Assembly: GCF_031191545.1 (NCBI RefSeq)
Contig: NZ_CP133472.1
Span: 1,364,001-1,428,000, forward strand
Length of the DNA: 64,000 bases
Reading direction: 5' to 3'
DNA from: Schaalia odontolytica
Lineage (GTDB): Bacteria > Actinomycetota > Actinomycetes > Actinomycetales > Actinomycetaceae
Positions 19,151 to 28,517 of this stretch are shown piece after piece. The position numbers and the translations under genes are program-made. Below the pieces are notes generated by a model that saw only the letters and a program-made list of their open reading frames with translations, was not told the origin of the DNA and searched no databases. Positions within the stretch are counted from its first letter, which is position 1; each line of letters starts with the position of its first letter.

Positions 19151-20074
19151 TTAACGTGGTAGGGTGACGCGCTTGGAGTCTTCGTCGTAGACGATCATGC
19201 CCTCCTTGATGAGGGCGCGGTATACGCGGGTGGGTTGGTAGCGGTCGCCGCCGTCGATGCGGGCGACGTCGAGCACGCGGCGCTTGGTCAGGCCTTCCGA
19301 GCCCTCGAAGTGTGCGGTGCGCAGGGCTTTCATGATGCGGCCGCGGGCCTGGCGGTCTGTGCCCGCGTAAGGTTGGGGAGTGGGGCGCTTCTCGTCCTTG
19401 GGGTAGCCGGCGCTTGCCCACGCGCAGTTCGTGCGGATCGTGCACTCGTTGCACGACGGGCTGAGCTGGGTGCATACCAGGGCACCGAATTCCATGAGTG
19501 ACAAACTCACGTCGGCCGCGTCGTGACCATTTTCGGGTAACAATACGTCGGCCCGGGATGTTTCGGCCTTTGAGGGCGTGGTGTGGGGAGGGAACTCCCT
19601 GCCGTCCAAAAACCTGACCAGCACGCGCCGAACGTTTGTGTCGAGGACCGGGACGCGGATCCCGTGGCGGAACGCCAGCAGTGCGGAGGCCGTGTAGACG
19701 CCGACGCCCGGGAGGAGGGTCAGGTCCTTCATGGTGAGGGGGACCTCGCCGCCGTGCTTCTCGACGATCGCAGTGGCACATGCTTTGAGGCGCAGGGCGC
19801 GCGATGGGTATCCCAGGTTTGCCCAGGCAACAATGATGTCGGCCGACGAGGCGGTGGCTAGATCCGCGGGGGTCGGCCAGCGTTCCATCCACTCGATCCA
19901 GATTGGCTGAACGCGAGAAATCGGCGTTTGCTGGCTCATGATCTCGAAGACGAGGCTTCCCCAATCGGAGACGTCGGCTGCGCGCATAGGTAGATCGCGC
20001 TTATGTGTCGCGAACCATTCAGGCAGCTTGCTCAGGAGTGCGTGAGAGGCCTCCGCCGTAGGATTTATGAACAC
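19151..20074 (-). CDS. mutY: A/G-specific adenine glycosylase
   Basis: 307 aa. Base-excision repair enzyme that removes adenine mispaired with 8-oxoguanine. It shows the MutY QQTP segment (FEIMSQQTPISRVQPIW), the helix-hairpin-helix LPGVGVYTASALLAF and catalytic Asp (VLDTNVRRV). The 4Fe-4S ligands C-x6-C-x2-C-x5-C are present (CTQLSPSC, NEC, TIRTNC). The C-terminal region after the cluster is short, about 90 residues, and shows no MutT-like 8-oxoG-recognition domain that I can recognise; instead it ends in a small winged-helix-like segment. The 166 nt to the divergent TM2 gene hold the promoters. Confidence 0.93.
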   Translation of the reverse strand: MFINPTAEASHALLSKLPEWFATHKRDLPMRAADVSDWGSLVFEIMSQQTPISRVQPIWIEWMERWPTPADLATASSADIIVAWANLGYPSRALRLKACATAIVEKHGGEVPLTMKDLTLLPGVGVYTASALLAFRHGIRVPVLDTNVRRVLVRFLDGREFPPHTTPSKAETSRADVLLPENGHDAADVSLSLMEFGALVCTQLSPSCNECTIRTNCAWASAGYPKDEKRPTPQPYAGTDRQARGRIMKALRTAHFEGSEGLTKRRVLDVARIDGGDRYQPTRVYRALIKEGMIVYDEDSKRVTLPR

Positions 20075-20241
20075 CTAGTCAGTGTATGAAATAACTGCGC
20101 ACCGTGACGAACGAAGAGAATTATGATGTGATGTGCGACATAAAAGGGGGCGGATGTTGTACAAAAGCAAAAACGTTCGCTAGTCTGACCATGTTTTCGA
20201 AAGACGCCCCTTGTGGGCCCCATCAAGTACAGGAGACTTTA

Positions 20242-20568
20242 ATGTCCGCTCCTCAGATGCCCTCGTTCAACACCCCCGGCCAGGGCAAGTCCCGCATGAT
20301 CGCCGGCCTGCTCAACCTGTTCCTCGGTGGTATTGCCGCCGGTGACTTCTACCTCGGCCACATGAAGATCGGCGCGATCCGCGTTGCCGCCATGATCGGC
20401 AGTTACGTCCTCATGATGATCGGTGGCGCGATGGACAGCGGTCTGATCGGCGGCATCGGCTACCTGCTCGTCTGCCTCGTTGGCCTCGCTTCCCTCGCGT
20501 GCGCCGTCATGACCTTCATGGGCAAGTGGATCTACGAGAAGGACGCCAACGGCGTTCCCACCGTCTGA
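20242..20568 (+). CDS. TM2-domain membrane protein
   Basis: 108 aa from the ATG with AGGAGA upstream; the longer frame start has no ribosome-binding site. After a short polar N-terminus the TM2 motif appears (LNLFLGGIAAGDFYLGHMK), two hydrophobic hairpin helices separated by a GDFYLG turn, then a further hydrophobic stretch. Function of TM2 proteins in bacteria is poorly known. A second, longer TM2 protein is encoded next, so the two may act together. Confidence 0.85.
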   Translation: MSAPQMPSFNTPGQGKSRMIAGLLNLFLGGIAAGDFYLGHMKIGAIRVAAMIGSYVLMMIGGAMDSGLIGGIGYLLVCLVGLASLACAVMTFMGKWIYEKDANGVPTV

Positions 20569-20610
20569 GTTGTGCCTGTGCGCGCAGTGAGCGCGCGCTA
20601 ACAACTTGAT

Positions 20611-20649
20611 GCGTGGGGCCCGGCTTGAAGCCGGGCCCCACGCTTTTTT
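20611..20649 (+). terminator. Intrinsic terminator after first TM2 gene
   Basis: A stem of about 14 bp (GCGTGGGGCCCGGC / GCCGGGCCCCACGC) with a TTGAA loop is followed by six T. Confidence 0.9.
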
Positions 20650-20787
20650 GTCACGATGGTGTGGTGGGGCATCCGGGATCAATCAGGGGGGTTTCGGGGT
20701 GTACCTAGCTTCCGTGCATCAGCCGGTGCACGCTAGGCTGTATGAGTACGGCCGTCCGCGGCCCCACGACAATCGAAAGGCTCTCCC

Positions 20788-21609
20788 ATGACGATGCCCG
20801 ACCCGCAGGCCAGCCCCTCCAGCCCTCAGGATCCTGCGAAGGTTACGGTCCCCGAGGTTCCCTCGGCCGATTTCTCGATTCCCGACGCGCCCGAGGTTGA
20901 GGCCGCCGCTGAGATCCCCGCGCCCGAGGTCCCGGCCTTTGAGACTGCCGCTGAGATCAGTGTTCCTGACGTTCCCTCGTTTGAAGCAGCCGCCGAGGTC
21001 AGCGCGCCTGAGGTCCTAGCGCCTGAGGTCCCCGCCCCTGAGGTTCCAGCGCCAGAGGCGCCGACCTTCCCCCAGGCCTCGGCCCCGTCTTTCGATGAAG
21101 CCACGGCGACCCCCGGCTCGACCACGTACGGCACGGCCTATGACGTGCCTGCGGCCGACGCCTACGCGCAGGCGGAGCAGCCTGCCTACGGTGTCCCCGG
21201 CCCCGAGACGAACTCCCAGGCCCCCTACGGTCAGCCCGGCTTCGAGCAGGCAGCTTACGCGGCGGGCCAGCAGGCCTACGGTCAGCCCGGCTTCGAGCAG
21301 GCAGCTTACGCGGCGGGCCAGCAGGCCTACGGCCAGCCCGGTTACGCCCAGACCGCGTACGCCCAGCCCGTCGTCGCTGGTGCCCCTAAGCAGTGGATGG
21401 TTGCCTTGCTCCTGGGAATCTTCCTGGGTGGCTTCGGTATCCACAACTTCTACCTGGGCTACACCACTCGAGGCATCATTCAGCTGGTCCTGACGATCAC
21501 CGTCTTCGGTGCTCCCATCACCGGCGTGTGGGTCCTCATTGAGCTCATCATGATCCTCATGCGCTCCGGTTCTTACGCGTACGACGCGCAGGGTGTGCCC
21601 CTGCAGTGA
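20788..21609 (+). CDS. TM2-domain protein with repetitive cytoplasmic N-terminus
   Basis: 273 aa. The first about 110 residues repeat AAEI.APEVP-like units rich in Ala/Pro/Glu. Residues about 145-190 contain two identical 17-residue Tyr/Gln/Gly-rich units (YGQPGFEQAAYAAGQQA), encoded by a perfect 51-bp tandem duplication, plus a partial third. A TM2 domain (LLGIFLGGFGIHNFYLGYT) forms the C-terminus with two membrane helices. GAAAGG precedes the ATG. The Tyr/Gln/Gly tract is prone to self-association. Function unknown. Confidence 0.85.
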   Translation: MTMPDPQASPSSPQDPAKVTVPEVPSADFSIPDAPEVEAAAEIPAPEVPAFETAAEISVPDVPSFEAAAEVSAPEVLAPEVPAPEVPAPEAPTFPQASAPSFDEATATPGSTTYGTAYDVPAADAYAQAEQPAYGVPGPETNSQAPYGQPGFEQAAYAAGQQAYGQPGFEQAAYAAGQQAYGQPGYAQTAYAQPVVAGAPKQWMVALLLGIFLGGFGIHNFYLGYTTRGIIQLVLTITVFGAPITGVWVLIELIMILMRSGSYAYDAQGVPLQ

Positions 21610-21620
21610 CCCTGAGGCTG

Positions 21621-21653
21621 TTGTCGTGGCGCTGAGTATGCGACAATCGATTC
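21621..21653 (+). promoter_or_regulatory. Putative leaderless promoter of dcd
   Basis: GACAAT at 21642-21647 ends 6 nt before the ATG; TTGTCG at 21621-21626 is a possible -35 at a short 15-nt spacing. No Shine-Dalgarno sequence is present. Confidence 0.45.
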
Positions 21654-22235
21654 ATGCTGCTCAGTGACCACGACATCAAGGCCTCCCTGGACTCCGGGCG
21701 TATTCAGCTCGACCCGCTGGACCGCGACCTGGTTCAGCCAGCCAGCATTGACGTGCGCCTGGATCGCCTGTTCCGCCTCTTCGATAACCACCGCTACCCG
21801 GTGATCGACCCCGCGGCGGATCAGTCGGACCTCACCCACCTGGTGGACGTGGGACCCGACCAGCCTTTCGTGCTGCATCCCGGTGAGTTCGTCCTGGGTG
21901 CTACGTATGAGCTCGTGACCCTGGGTGAGGACATTGCCGCGCGCCTGGAAGGCAAGTCATCGCTGGGCCGCCTCGGCCTGCTCACGCATTCGACCGCCGG
22001 CTTCATCGATCCGGGTTTCTCCGGCCACGTGACCCTCGAGCTGTCGAATACGGCGACGATGCCGATCCTGCTCTACCCGGGCATGAAGATCGGGCAGCTG
22101 TGCTTCTTCGACCTGTCGTCCCCGGCTGAGCATCCCTACGGCTCGCAGGGCCTGGGCTCTCACTATCAGGGCCAGCGGGGCCCCACCCCGTCGCGCACCC
22201 ACGAGCGCTTCACGCGCACGCGGATCGAACGGTGA
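21654..22235 (+). CDS. dcd: dCTP deaminase
   Basis: 193 aa trimeric enzyme that produces dUTP (or, in the actinobacterial bifunctional type, dUMP) from dCTP for thymidylate synthesis. It starts MLLSDHDI, has the substrate-binding [12 protein letters not shown] motif and the catalytic Glu region [12 protein letters not shown], and ends with a [13 protein letters not shown] segment shared with M. tuberculosis Dcd. The stop overlaps the GTG of the following unknown gene. Confidence 0.95.
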   Translation: MLLSDHDIKASLDSGRIQLDPLDRDLVQPASIDVRLDRLFRLFDNHRYPVIDPAADQSDLTHLVDVGPDQPFVLHPGEFVLGATYELVTLGEDIAARLEGKSSLGRLGLLTHSTAGFIDPGFSGHVTLELSNTATMPILLYPGMKIGQLCFFDLSSPAEHPYGSQGLGSHYQGQRGPTPSRTHERFTRTRIER

Positions 22236-23818
22236 CGATGATGCCTGCCCTTCCTCCTCCGCCCCCGTCCCGGCGTGAACGCATGCGTGCAGAGCGCGCT
22301 GAGCGTGCGGCCCGCGAGCTGAGCTATCCGCCACCTCCGGAACCCGCCAACCTGCAGGCTCCGCCTGCGCCGGAGCCGCCCGCGCCGACACCCGTTATGG
22401 GGGTTCCGCAGGCGAGCAGTGCCGCGCATGGCAACGGTAGCGGCGAGGCGCCGGTTGGTATCCCCCCGGTCGTGCCTTCCCCGACGCGCACAGGCGTCAT
22501 CCAGGGTGTCGCCCTGCCGGGTATGACTCCCCGCAGCGAGCAGACCACCAACAGGGACGAGGCCCCCCAGGCCTCGCCGGTGAGGCGTTCCCTCAAGGAG
22601 CGCATGGCCGCCGCCCCGCATTCTTTCGCCGATCCGACGCCTGTGAGTTCTACGGATAATCCGCTCACCCAGACGAATGTCGGGCTGACGACGATCACAT
22701 CGACGGACGCCGCCTTTCAGATCGCCGCAGACGGCGAGGTGACCAGCGCCGAGGCTGCCGTCCCGATCGCCGCGGCCATCGAGCTGGATGAACCCGCCGG
22801 AGTCATCGACCTCGAGGACGCCCGCAGCCACCACATCTTTCTCGTCTCGGACGCGGTTGACCCCGCTGAGCTCGAGGCCCTCGCAATCTCCATGTGGGAC
22901 GAGGCCGGATGGATCGCGCCGGGGCGTTTGCGCCTCTCCTCGGAAGCCGAGCTCGAGGGTCCGTGGACTCTCGACCAGCCGACCCGCGCAGCCTTGGGCA
23001 CCCCGGCTTCGCTGACGAACGCGTGGGTCCTGCGCTGCCCGCAGGCCCATGCCCGCCAGCAGAGCAACGGCATGATGGGCGATTGGGACAAGGCGTTCCC
23101 CGACGGCGTGCCCACGGGCCTGGAATACCGCGTGCTTGAGGCGCTGCGCCGCATGGCCCGACGCCTCGCCGGCGGCCTACGCCTCGCCGGCAGCGGCTAT
23201 GTGATGGTCCCCGACGCCGACTCGGCCGTGAACCTGACGGTGTACTCTCCGCGCTGGATCAACCCCGAGGACCTGCTCTCCGCGATGCGTGAGCGGGCTG
23301 GATTTGAGCAGATGAAGGACGCGCGCGACATCACGCCCGAGGCACCCAAGCCCGCTCCGCTCAGCCCCGCGCAGGTCGCACAGATCGAGAAGCTGAAGGC
23401 CGAAATGGGCCCGGTTCGCAAGGACATCGCCTCCAAGCTCGCAAAGGCCCGCGAGGAACTTGAGGCCCAGCGGGACAAGCCGCAGGTCGTCGACGGTTAC
23501 GCCCTCATGAGCCCGATCGGGCACCGCTCGGACATGATGATCGAGGTCCATGCCGTGCCCACGCCGCCGCGAGTGCTGCGCTGGGAGCCGTGGACCGCTG
23601 GAGCCATCATCGAGTACCAGATTCGTTGGCTGCCTACGTCCGCGCCGACGCCCGGTGTCGGCACGATGAGCCGTACGTCGCGCCTCGAACGCCTGCGCTC
23701 CACGCAGGACATCGAGAAGGCCGCCGGGATGATCGCGACCCTGGCGGGTGGCAACGTCATCGACGAGGACGGATTCCTGGTTGGCCTCGAAGAGATCTCC
23801 CCGGAGGACGAGGGCTAG
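22232..23818 (+). CDS. Conserved-looking protein of unknown function, disordered N-terminus
   Basis: 528 aa, not recognised. The first about 160 residues are Pro/Ala-rich with a basic patch ([17 protein letters not shown]) and look disordered. From about 185 the protein is globular ([32 protein letters not shown], then a [20 protein letters not shown]-like segment). A Lys/Glu-rich helical stretch lies near 385-415, probably a coiled coil. No membrane helix or signal peptide. Starts GTG overlapping the dcd stop; ATG at 22238 or 22241 are alternatives. Probably co-translated with dcd. Confidence 0.75.
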   Translation: MTMMPALPPPPPSRRERMRAERAERAARELSYPPPPEPANLQAPPAPEPPAPTPVMGVPQASSAAHGNGSGEAPVGIPPVVPSPTRTGVIQGVALPGMTPRSEQTTNRDEAPQASPVRRSLKERMAAAPHSFADPTPVSSTDNPLTQTNVGLTTITSTDAAFQIAADGEVTSAEAAVPIAAAIELDEPAGVIDLEDARSHHIFLVSDAVDPAELEALAISMWDEAGWIAPGRLRLSSEAELEGPWTLDQPTRAALGTPASLTNAWVLRCPQAHARQQSNGMMGDWDKAFPDGVPTGLEYRVLEALRRMARRLAGGLRLAGSGYVMVPDADSAVNLTVYSPRWINPEDLLSAMRERAGFEQMKDARDITPEAPKPAPLSPAQVAQIEKLKAEMGPVRKDIASKLAKAREELEAQRDKPQVVDGYALMSPIGHRSDMMIEVHAVPTPPRVLRWEPWTAGAIIEYQIRWLPTSAPTPGVGTMSRTSRLERLRSTQDIEKAAGMIATLAGGNVIDEDGFLVGLEEISPEDEG

Positions 23819-23896
23819 GCGTTGTCCGTAGACGGCGGCTCTCGCCTCCGTTAGGGTTTCTATGCCTGCAATCCGACTAACGAAAGGGCATACGTT

Positions 23897-24109
23897 ATGA
23901 AGCTCTCCGCACGCAACCAGCTTCCCGGTACCGTGGTTGAGGTCTGTGAGGGTGCCGTCAATGGCATCGTCAAGATTGAGGTCGCTCCTGGCCTGGTCAT
24001 CTCCTCGTCGATCACGAACGCCGCCATCGAGGAGCTCGGCCTGACCGTTGGCTCCAAGGCCGTCGCCGTCATCAAGGCTTCCAACGTCATCGTCGGCGTT
24101 GAGGACTGA
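23897..24109 (+). CDS. Molbindin-like single Mop-domain protein
   Basis: 70 aa. MKLSARNQLPGTVVEV at the start and VAVIKASNVIVGVED at the end are the hallmarks of a Mop/TOBE molybdate-binding domain. Free-standing members oligomerise and store or buffer molybdate/tungstate. No molybdenum-cofactor gene is nearby. AAAGGG lies upstream of the ATG. Confidence 0.9.
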   Translation: MKLSARNQLPGTVVEVCEGAVNGIVKIEVAPGLVISSSITNAAIEELGLTVGSKAVAVIKASNVIVGVED

Positions 24110-24125
24110 TCGCTGTCACGTTGAA

Positions 24126-24159
24126 GGGCGGCCCCGCAGGTTTTCCTGCGGGGCCGCCC
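24126..24159. terminator. Bidirectional terminator between molbindin and Fe-S genes
   Basis: A perfect 15-bp stem (GGGCGGCCCCGCAGG and its complement) with a TTTT loop separates two convergent genes. A short T-rich run follows on the plus side. Confidence 0.9.
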
Positions 24160-24180
24160 TTTCGTCTGAGGCGCGCGGGG

Positions 24181-26676
24181 CTACTGTCCGCGCTTGACGG
24201 ACTCCAGGAGCATGACGGCCACGTCCCGCACCTCCGGGAGCTTCCCGCCCGCTGCGGCCGTGGCGTCCTCGGCCCCCTGGTCGGCGGCGTCGGAGGAGAC
24301 GAAACCGGCGGAGGAACCAGACGCGGAGCCGAGCATTTGCGAGCAGAAGGGGCAGGCCGTCGCGACGACGTCCGCGCCCGTGGATGCGGCCTCGACGATG
24401 CGGGCGTCCGCGATGCGCACTCCTCGCGTCTCCTCGAACCAAGCGTGCGCGCCGCCCGCGCCGCAGCACATCGCGCGGTCGCGGTTGCGTGGCATCTCGA
24501 CGAGTTCCACGTTCGGCAGGGAGCCCACGAGCTCGCGCGGAGGCTCGTAGACGCGGTTGTGGCGTCCCAGGAAGCATGCGTCGTGGTACGTGACCTTCAG
24601 GGGTGCCCCGATCGAGGCAGCGCCGCCCGAAGGCTGCGCCCCGGCCTCGCCCGCGGTGTCCTCGGCCGTGGAGGCAGCTGTGGGGGCTACGGGCGTGAGC
24701 AGGCCGTCGCGAACCAGGCGGTTGAGGAGCTGCGTGTGGTGGACGACGTCGAAGGAGCCACCCAGCTCCGGGTACTCGCCGGCGATCGTGTTAAAGCAGT
24801 GTGCGCAAGACACGACGATCTTCTGGGGCTTGGCCTCCTTAAGCGTGTCGATCGCCTGGGCGGCCAGCATCTGGAAGAGCGCCTCGTTGCCGGCGCGGCG
24901 GGCCGGGTCACCCGTGCAGGACTCGCCCGAGCCCAGGACCGCGAAGGACACGCCCGCCGTGTGCAGCAGCTCGGCGATGGCGGCGCTGGTCTTCTTCGCC
25001 GTGTCGTCATAGGCGCCCGCGCAACCCACCCAGAACAGGTAGTCGACCTGCGAGGCGTCCTCGATGTCCTCGCCGACGACGGGGATGTCGAAGTCCAGCT
25101 TCTTCGCCCAGTCCATGCGCTTGCGCGCGCTCTGGTTGTAGGGGTTCGCCTTAGATTCCATGCCGCGGAAGGCGCGGCCCAGCTCGCGGGGGAAAGCGCC
25201 CTCCATGAGGACCTGGTGGCGGCGCAGGTCGAGGATGTGGTCGATGTGCTCGATGTCGACGGGGCACTGATCGACGCAGGCACCGCAGTTCGTGCAGTCC
25301 CACAAGACCTCTTCGGAGACGACCTCGGGGACCAGGGGAGCGGTCACCGCGGAGACGCCCTCGGGGCCGGTCGCGCCCGACAGGGACAGGACGGAGACCA
25401 GATCGAAGGAATGCGGCGAGGCCGGCACGCCCTTGTCGAGGAGTAGCTCGCCCTCTTCGAGCTTCTGGGGTCCGGCTTCCTGCTCGACGATCTGCACGTT
25501 GGAGGCGGACTCCATGTGGTCCCGCAGTCCCATGATGAGCAGCTTGGGGGACAGGGGCTTTTGCGTGTTCCACGCGGGGCACAGCTCCTGGCAGCGTCCG
25601 CACTCGGTGCACGAATACAGGTCCAGGCGTGCCTTCCACGAGAAATCCTCGACCGTCCCCACGCCCAGGACCGCGTCCTCGGGGATAGAGTCGAAGTCAT
25701 CCTCGCTGGTCACGGGCTTTCCACCGATAAGCATGTGGTCGGCCGGCCCCAGGGACTTCGTGCCGTCGGCGTTTCGGCGCGTGTACAGGTTGAGGATCGC
25801 GACGAAGCGGTGCCAGGCGACGCCCATGCCGGTCTGGATGCCGATGACCGTCAGCCAGGTCATGGAGGTGAGGACCTTCAGGGCGCTGACCAGCACGATC
25901 GCGTTCGCCAGCGAGGTGGCCGAGGACGAGGCGGCACCCACGAAGAGCGCGCCGAGCCAGGCTGTGAGCGGGAAGTGCAGGGCCGAGGCGTGCGCATCGA
26001 GACCCGGCGTGACGCTGAAGATCGCGTATTCGAGGCCGCGCAGGACCACGACGCAGGCACACACGATGAGGATCACCCACTCGACGAAGATCGCCTGCCA
26101 GCGGGTCGAACCCAGGAAACGGGACGCCAGGCCGCGCGGGGAGGAATCGCGCGGGTGGGGCCGACTCAGGGACGAGGGCGGGGTGCCATCCGGGTCAGCC
26201 GCGGCCGCAGCGCCGTCGGGATCGTCGTTGGACAGGGCCGCCTCCGTGGCGGTGCCGTGCCCGGCGCGCTGGCGCACGACCATCAGCGCGATGATGCCAG
26301 CCAGGCCTCCCCACGCGAAGACCTCGGTCAGCCACTCCCACGGCGCGAAATGGCCGAGGAGGGGCAGCGTGAAGGTCTGGACGCGCAGCTGCGCATACCC
26401 CGTGACCAGGGTGAAGAAGAGGATCGGGAAGGACACCATGACCAGCCAGTGGGCCGCCTTAATCCACGGGCGTCCCTTGAACTCGCGGTGGGTCAGCGCC
26501 GCCGAGACGACGCCCCACGCTCGCTTGCCCACGGGGGCCAGGCGTCCCGGGTCCGGCGTGCCCGCCGACACCGTCCGCCACATGTGCGCAAGACCTCGCG
26601 CGAACGACAGGACGGCCAGGGCGCTCACCAGCAGGGCGAGACCCCACATGATGGCGCTGAGCGTCGGATTGGCCAC
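24181..26676 (-). CDS. Membrane-bound (Fe-S) oxidoreductase, NarI-like + Fer4 + CCG domains
   Basis: 831 aa from a GTG preceded by AGAGGAGG. The N-terminal about 300 residues contain several membrane helices like the NarI/DsrM cytochrome-type anchor. Two 4Fe-4S motifs follow (CTECGRCQELCP and CTNCGACVDQCP). Two cysteine-rich CCG domains as in heterodisulfide reductase HdrB/GlpC come last (CAGAYDD, SCAHC, and MCCGAGG). The layout matches the actinobacterial Rv0338c-type protein. It probably moves electrons between a soluble donor and the membrane; partners are not encoded nearby. A Ser/Ala/Gly-rich insert sits within the last CCG domain and another in the membrane part. Confidence 0.9.
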   Translation of the reverse strand: MANPTLSAIMWGLALLVSALAVLSFARGLAHMWRTVSAGTPDPGRLAPVGKRAWGVVSAALTHREFKGRPWIKAAHWLVMVSFPILFFTLVTGYAQLRVQTFTLPLLGHFAPWEWLTEVFAWGGLAGIIALMVVRQRAGHGTATEAALSNDDPDGAAAAADPDGTPPSSLSRPHPRDSSPRGLASRFLGSTRWQAIFVEWVILIVCACVVVLRGLEYAIFSVTPGLDAHASALHFPLTAWLGALFVGAASSSATSLANAIVLVSALKVLTSMTWLTVIGIQTGMGVAWHRFVAILNLYTRRNADGTKSLGPADHMLIGGKPVTSEDDFDSIPEDAVLGVGTVEDFSWKARLDLYSCTECGRCQELCPAWNTQKPLSPKLLIMGLRDHMESASNVQIVEQEAGPQKLEEGELLLDKGVPASPHSFDLVSVLSLSGATGPEGVSAVTAPLVPEVVSEEVLWDCTNCGACVDQCPVDIEHIDHILDLRRHQVLMEGAFPRELGRAFRGMESKANPYNQSARKRMDWAKKLDFDIPVVGEDIEDASQVDYLFWVGCAGAYDDTAKKTSAAIAELLHTAGVSFAVLGSGESCTGDPARRAGNEALFQMLAAQAIDTLKEAKPQKIVVSCAHCFNTIAGEYPELGGSFDVVHHTQLLNRLVRDGLLTPVAPTAASTAEDTAGEAGAQPSGGAASIGAPLKVTYHDACFLGRHNRVYEPPRELVGSLPNVELVEMPRNRDRAMCCGAGGAHAWFEETRGVRIADARIVEAASTGADVVATACPFCSQMLGSASGSSAGFVSSDAADQGAEDATAAAGGKLPEVRDVAVMLLESVKRGQ

Positions 26677-26832
26677 GTTTCCTCCTCTTGATTGCTGCAC
26701 TCCATTGTGTCACCTCGACCATGGGGGACACGATTCTGCCCCGCAAAGCGTGCGCAATTACGCGCTCAGCGGCGCTCGCGGGTGCGTAATGTGCTCACCT
26801 CAACGTGGACTCATGCCACGGGACGAGAAAAA

Positions 26833-28419
26833 ATGTGCGAGAGTGTGAGTGTGCTTCCCGTCTCGCAGCCAGACATGACACTGTCCGACCAGGAACTCTT
26901 CGGAGACGATCACCCCCACGATCACTGTGGGGTCTTCGGAGTTTGGGCCCCGGGCGAGGACGTTTCTCGCCTCACCTACTTCTCCCTCTATGCCCTGCAA
27001 CACCGCGGCCAGCAGAGCGCGGGTATTGCGACGTCGAATGGCAAGCAGATCCTCGTGTACAAGGATCAGGGCCTCGTGTCGCAGGTTTTCTCCGAACAGT
27101 CCCTGCAGGGCCTGCGCGGCCACATCGCCCTGGGTCACGTCCGCTACGCGACGACCGGTGCCGACGTGTGGCGCAACGCCCAGCCGACTCTGGGTCCCAC
27201 CCCCACGGGCACCCTCGCGCTGGCACACAACGGCAACCTGACGAACACCGTCGAGCTGCGTGAGCTGGCCGTCGCCATCGCCGACGACGGCGAGGACTTC
27301 GAACGCGGGGCCTCCACCGACACCTCTCTCGTGACCGCGCTGCTGGGCATGGCCGACCGCATTCCGGGGCCGACCCCCTTCATCGCGTCTCCATCCGTGA
27401 CGCCCGCCGAGCGCGAAGGCGACGAGGCCGCCCCGGCCTCGTCCGTCACCGAGCCGGAGCCCGCGCCCCTGGTCGGTGCCGCCCTGAAAGTGCTGCCGCG
27501 CATCAAGGGCGCGTTCTCCCTGGTCTTCATGGACGAGAACACGCTGTACGCCGCGCGCGACCCTCACGGCTACCGGCCGCTCGTGCTGGGGCGCCTCGCC
27601 TCCGGGTGGGTCGTCGCCTCCGAGACCGCTGCCCTGGACCTGTGCGGTGCGGCCTTCGTCCGCGAGGTCGAGCCCGGCGAGCTCATCTCCATTGACGAGT
27701 CGGGCGTACACTCGCGCCGCTTCGCGATGCGCCGCTCCAACACCTGTGTGTTCGAGTACGTGTACCTGGCCCGCCCCGACACGACGATCGGCGGGCGCCG
27801 GATCGTGGCCGCACGCCACGAGATGGGCGCTGCCCTGGCGCGCGAGAATCCCATCGTGGCGGACCTCGTGATTCCCACCCCCGACTCGGGCACGCCCGCG
27901 GCGATCGGCTACGCGCAGGAGGCGGGGATCCCCTTCGCGCAGGGTCTCGTCAAGAACGCGTACGTGGGAAGAACCTTCATTCAGCCCACGCAGTCTCTGC
28001 GCCAGCTGGGCATCCGCCTGAAGCTCAACCCGCTGCGCGAGGTCATCGAAGGCAAGCGCCTGGTCGTCATCGACGACTCGATCGTGCGCGGCAACACGCA
28101 GCGCGCGCTGGTCAAGATGCTGCGCGAGGCCGGGGCCGCCGAGGTGCACATCCGCATCTCCTCGCCGCCGGTGCTGTGGCCGTGCTTCTTCGGCATTGAT
28201 TTCCCGACACGCGCCGAGCTGATCGCTTCGTCCATGAGCGTCGAACAGGTCCGCGGCCACCTCGGGGCCGACTCTCTGGCCTACCTGTCGATTGACGGGA
28301 TGGTCGCCGCCACCGGACAGGGCACGTCCCTGTGCCTGGGCTGCTTCACCGGCGAATACCCGGAGACGATCCCCGCCGGCACGCCTATTCCCGGAACCCC
28401 AGACGCCACCCCCTGCTAA
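26833..28419 (+). CDS. purF: Amidophosphoribosyltransferase
   Basis: First committed step of purine synthesis: PRPP plus glutamine gives phosphoribosylamine. The N-terminal glutaminase domain begins at the catalytic Cys in HDHCGVFG (C32 from this start), which must be exposed by propeptide removal. The PRPP site lies in LVVIDDSIVRGNT. Length 528 aa from the ATG at 26833; ATG at 26875 would give a shorter propeptide, and neither has a strong ribosome-binding site. C-terminal cysteines (CLGCFTGEYP) resemble Fe-S-containing PurF. purM follows after 98 nt. Confidence 0.95.
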   Translation: MCESVSVLPVSQPDMTLSDQELFGDDHPHDHCGVFGVWAPGEDVSRLTYFSLYALQHRGQQSAGIATSNGKQILVYKDQGLVSQVFSEQSLQGLRGHIALGHVRYATTGADVWRNAQPTLGPTPTGTLALAHNGNLTNTVELRELAVAIADDGEDFERGASTDTSLVTALLGMADRIPGPTPFIASPSVTPAEREGDEAAPASSVTEPEPAPLVGAALKVLPRIKGAFSLVFMDENTLYAARDPHGYRPLVLGRLASGWVVASETAALDLCGAAFVREVEPGELISIDESGVHSRRFAMRRSNTCVFEYVYLARPDTTIGGRRIVAARHEMGAALARENPIVADLVIPTPDSGTPAAIGYAQEAGIPFAQGLVKNAYVGRTFIQPTQSLRQLGIRLKLNPLREVIEGKRLVVIDDSIVRGNTQRALVKMLREAGAAEVHIRISSPPVLWPCFFGIDFPTRAELIASSMSVEQVRGHLGADSLAYLSIDGMVAATGQGTSLCLGCFTGEYPETIPAGTPIPGTPDATPC

Positions 28420-28517
28420 CCTCCACGCCCGCGACGCACCTGCGCCGCGGGCGTTTGACCAGTCCTGACCCACCCAGAAACGGCCTCGTCGAGCGCCCCA
28501 CGCGAAAGGCACCACCC

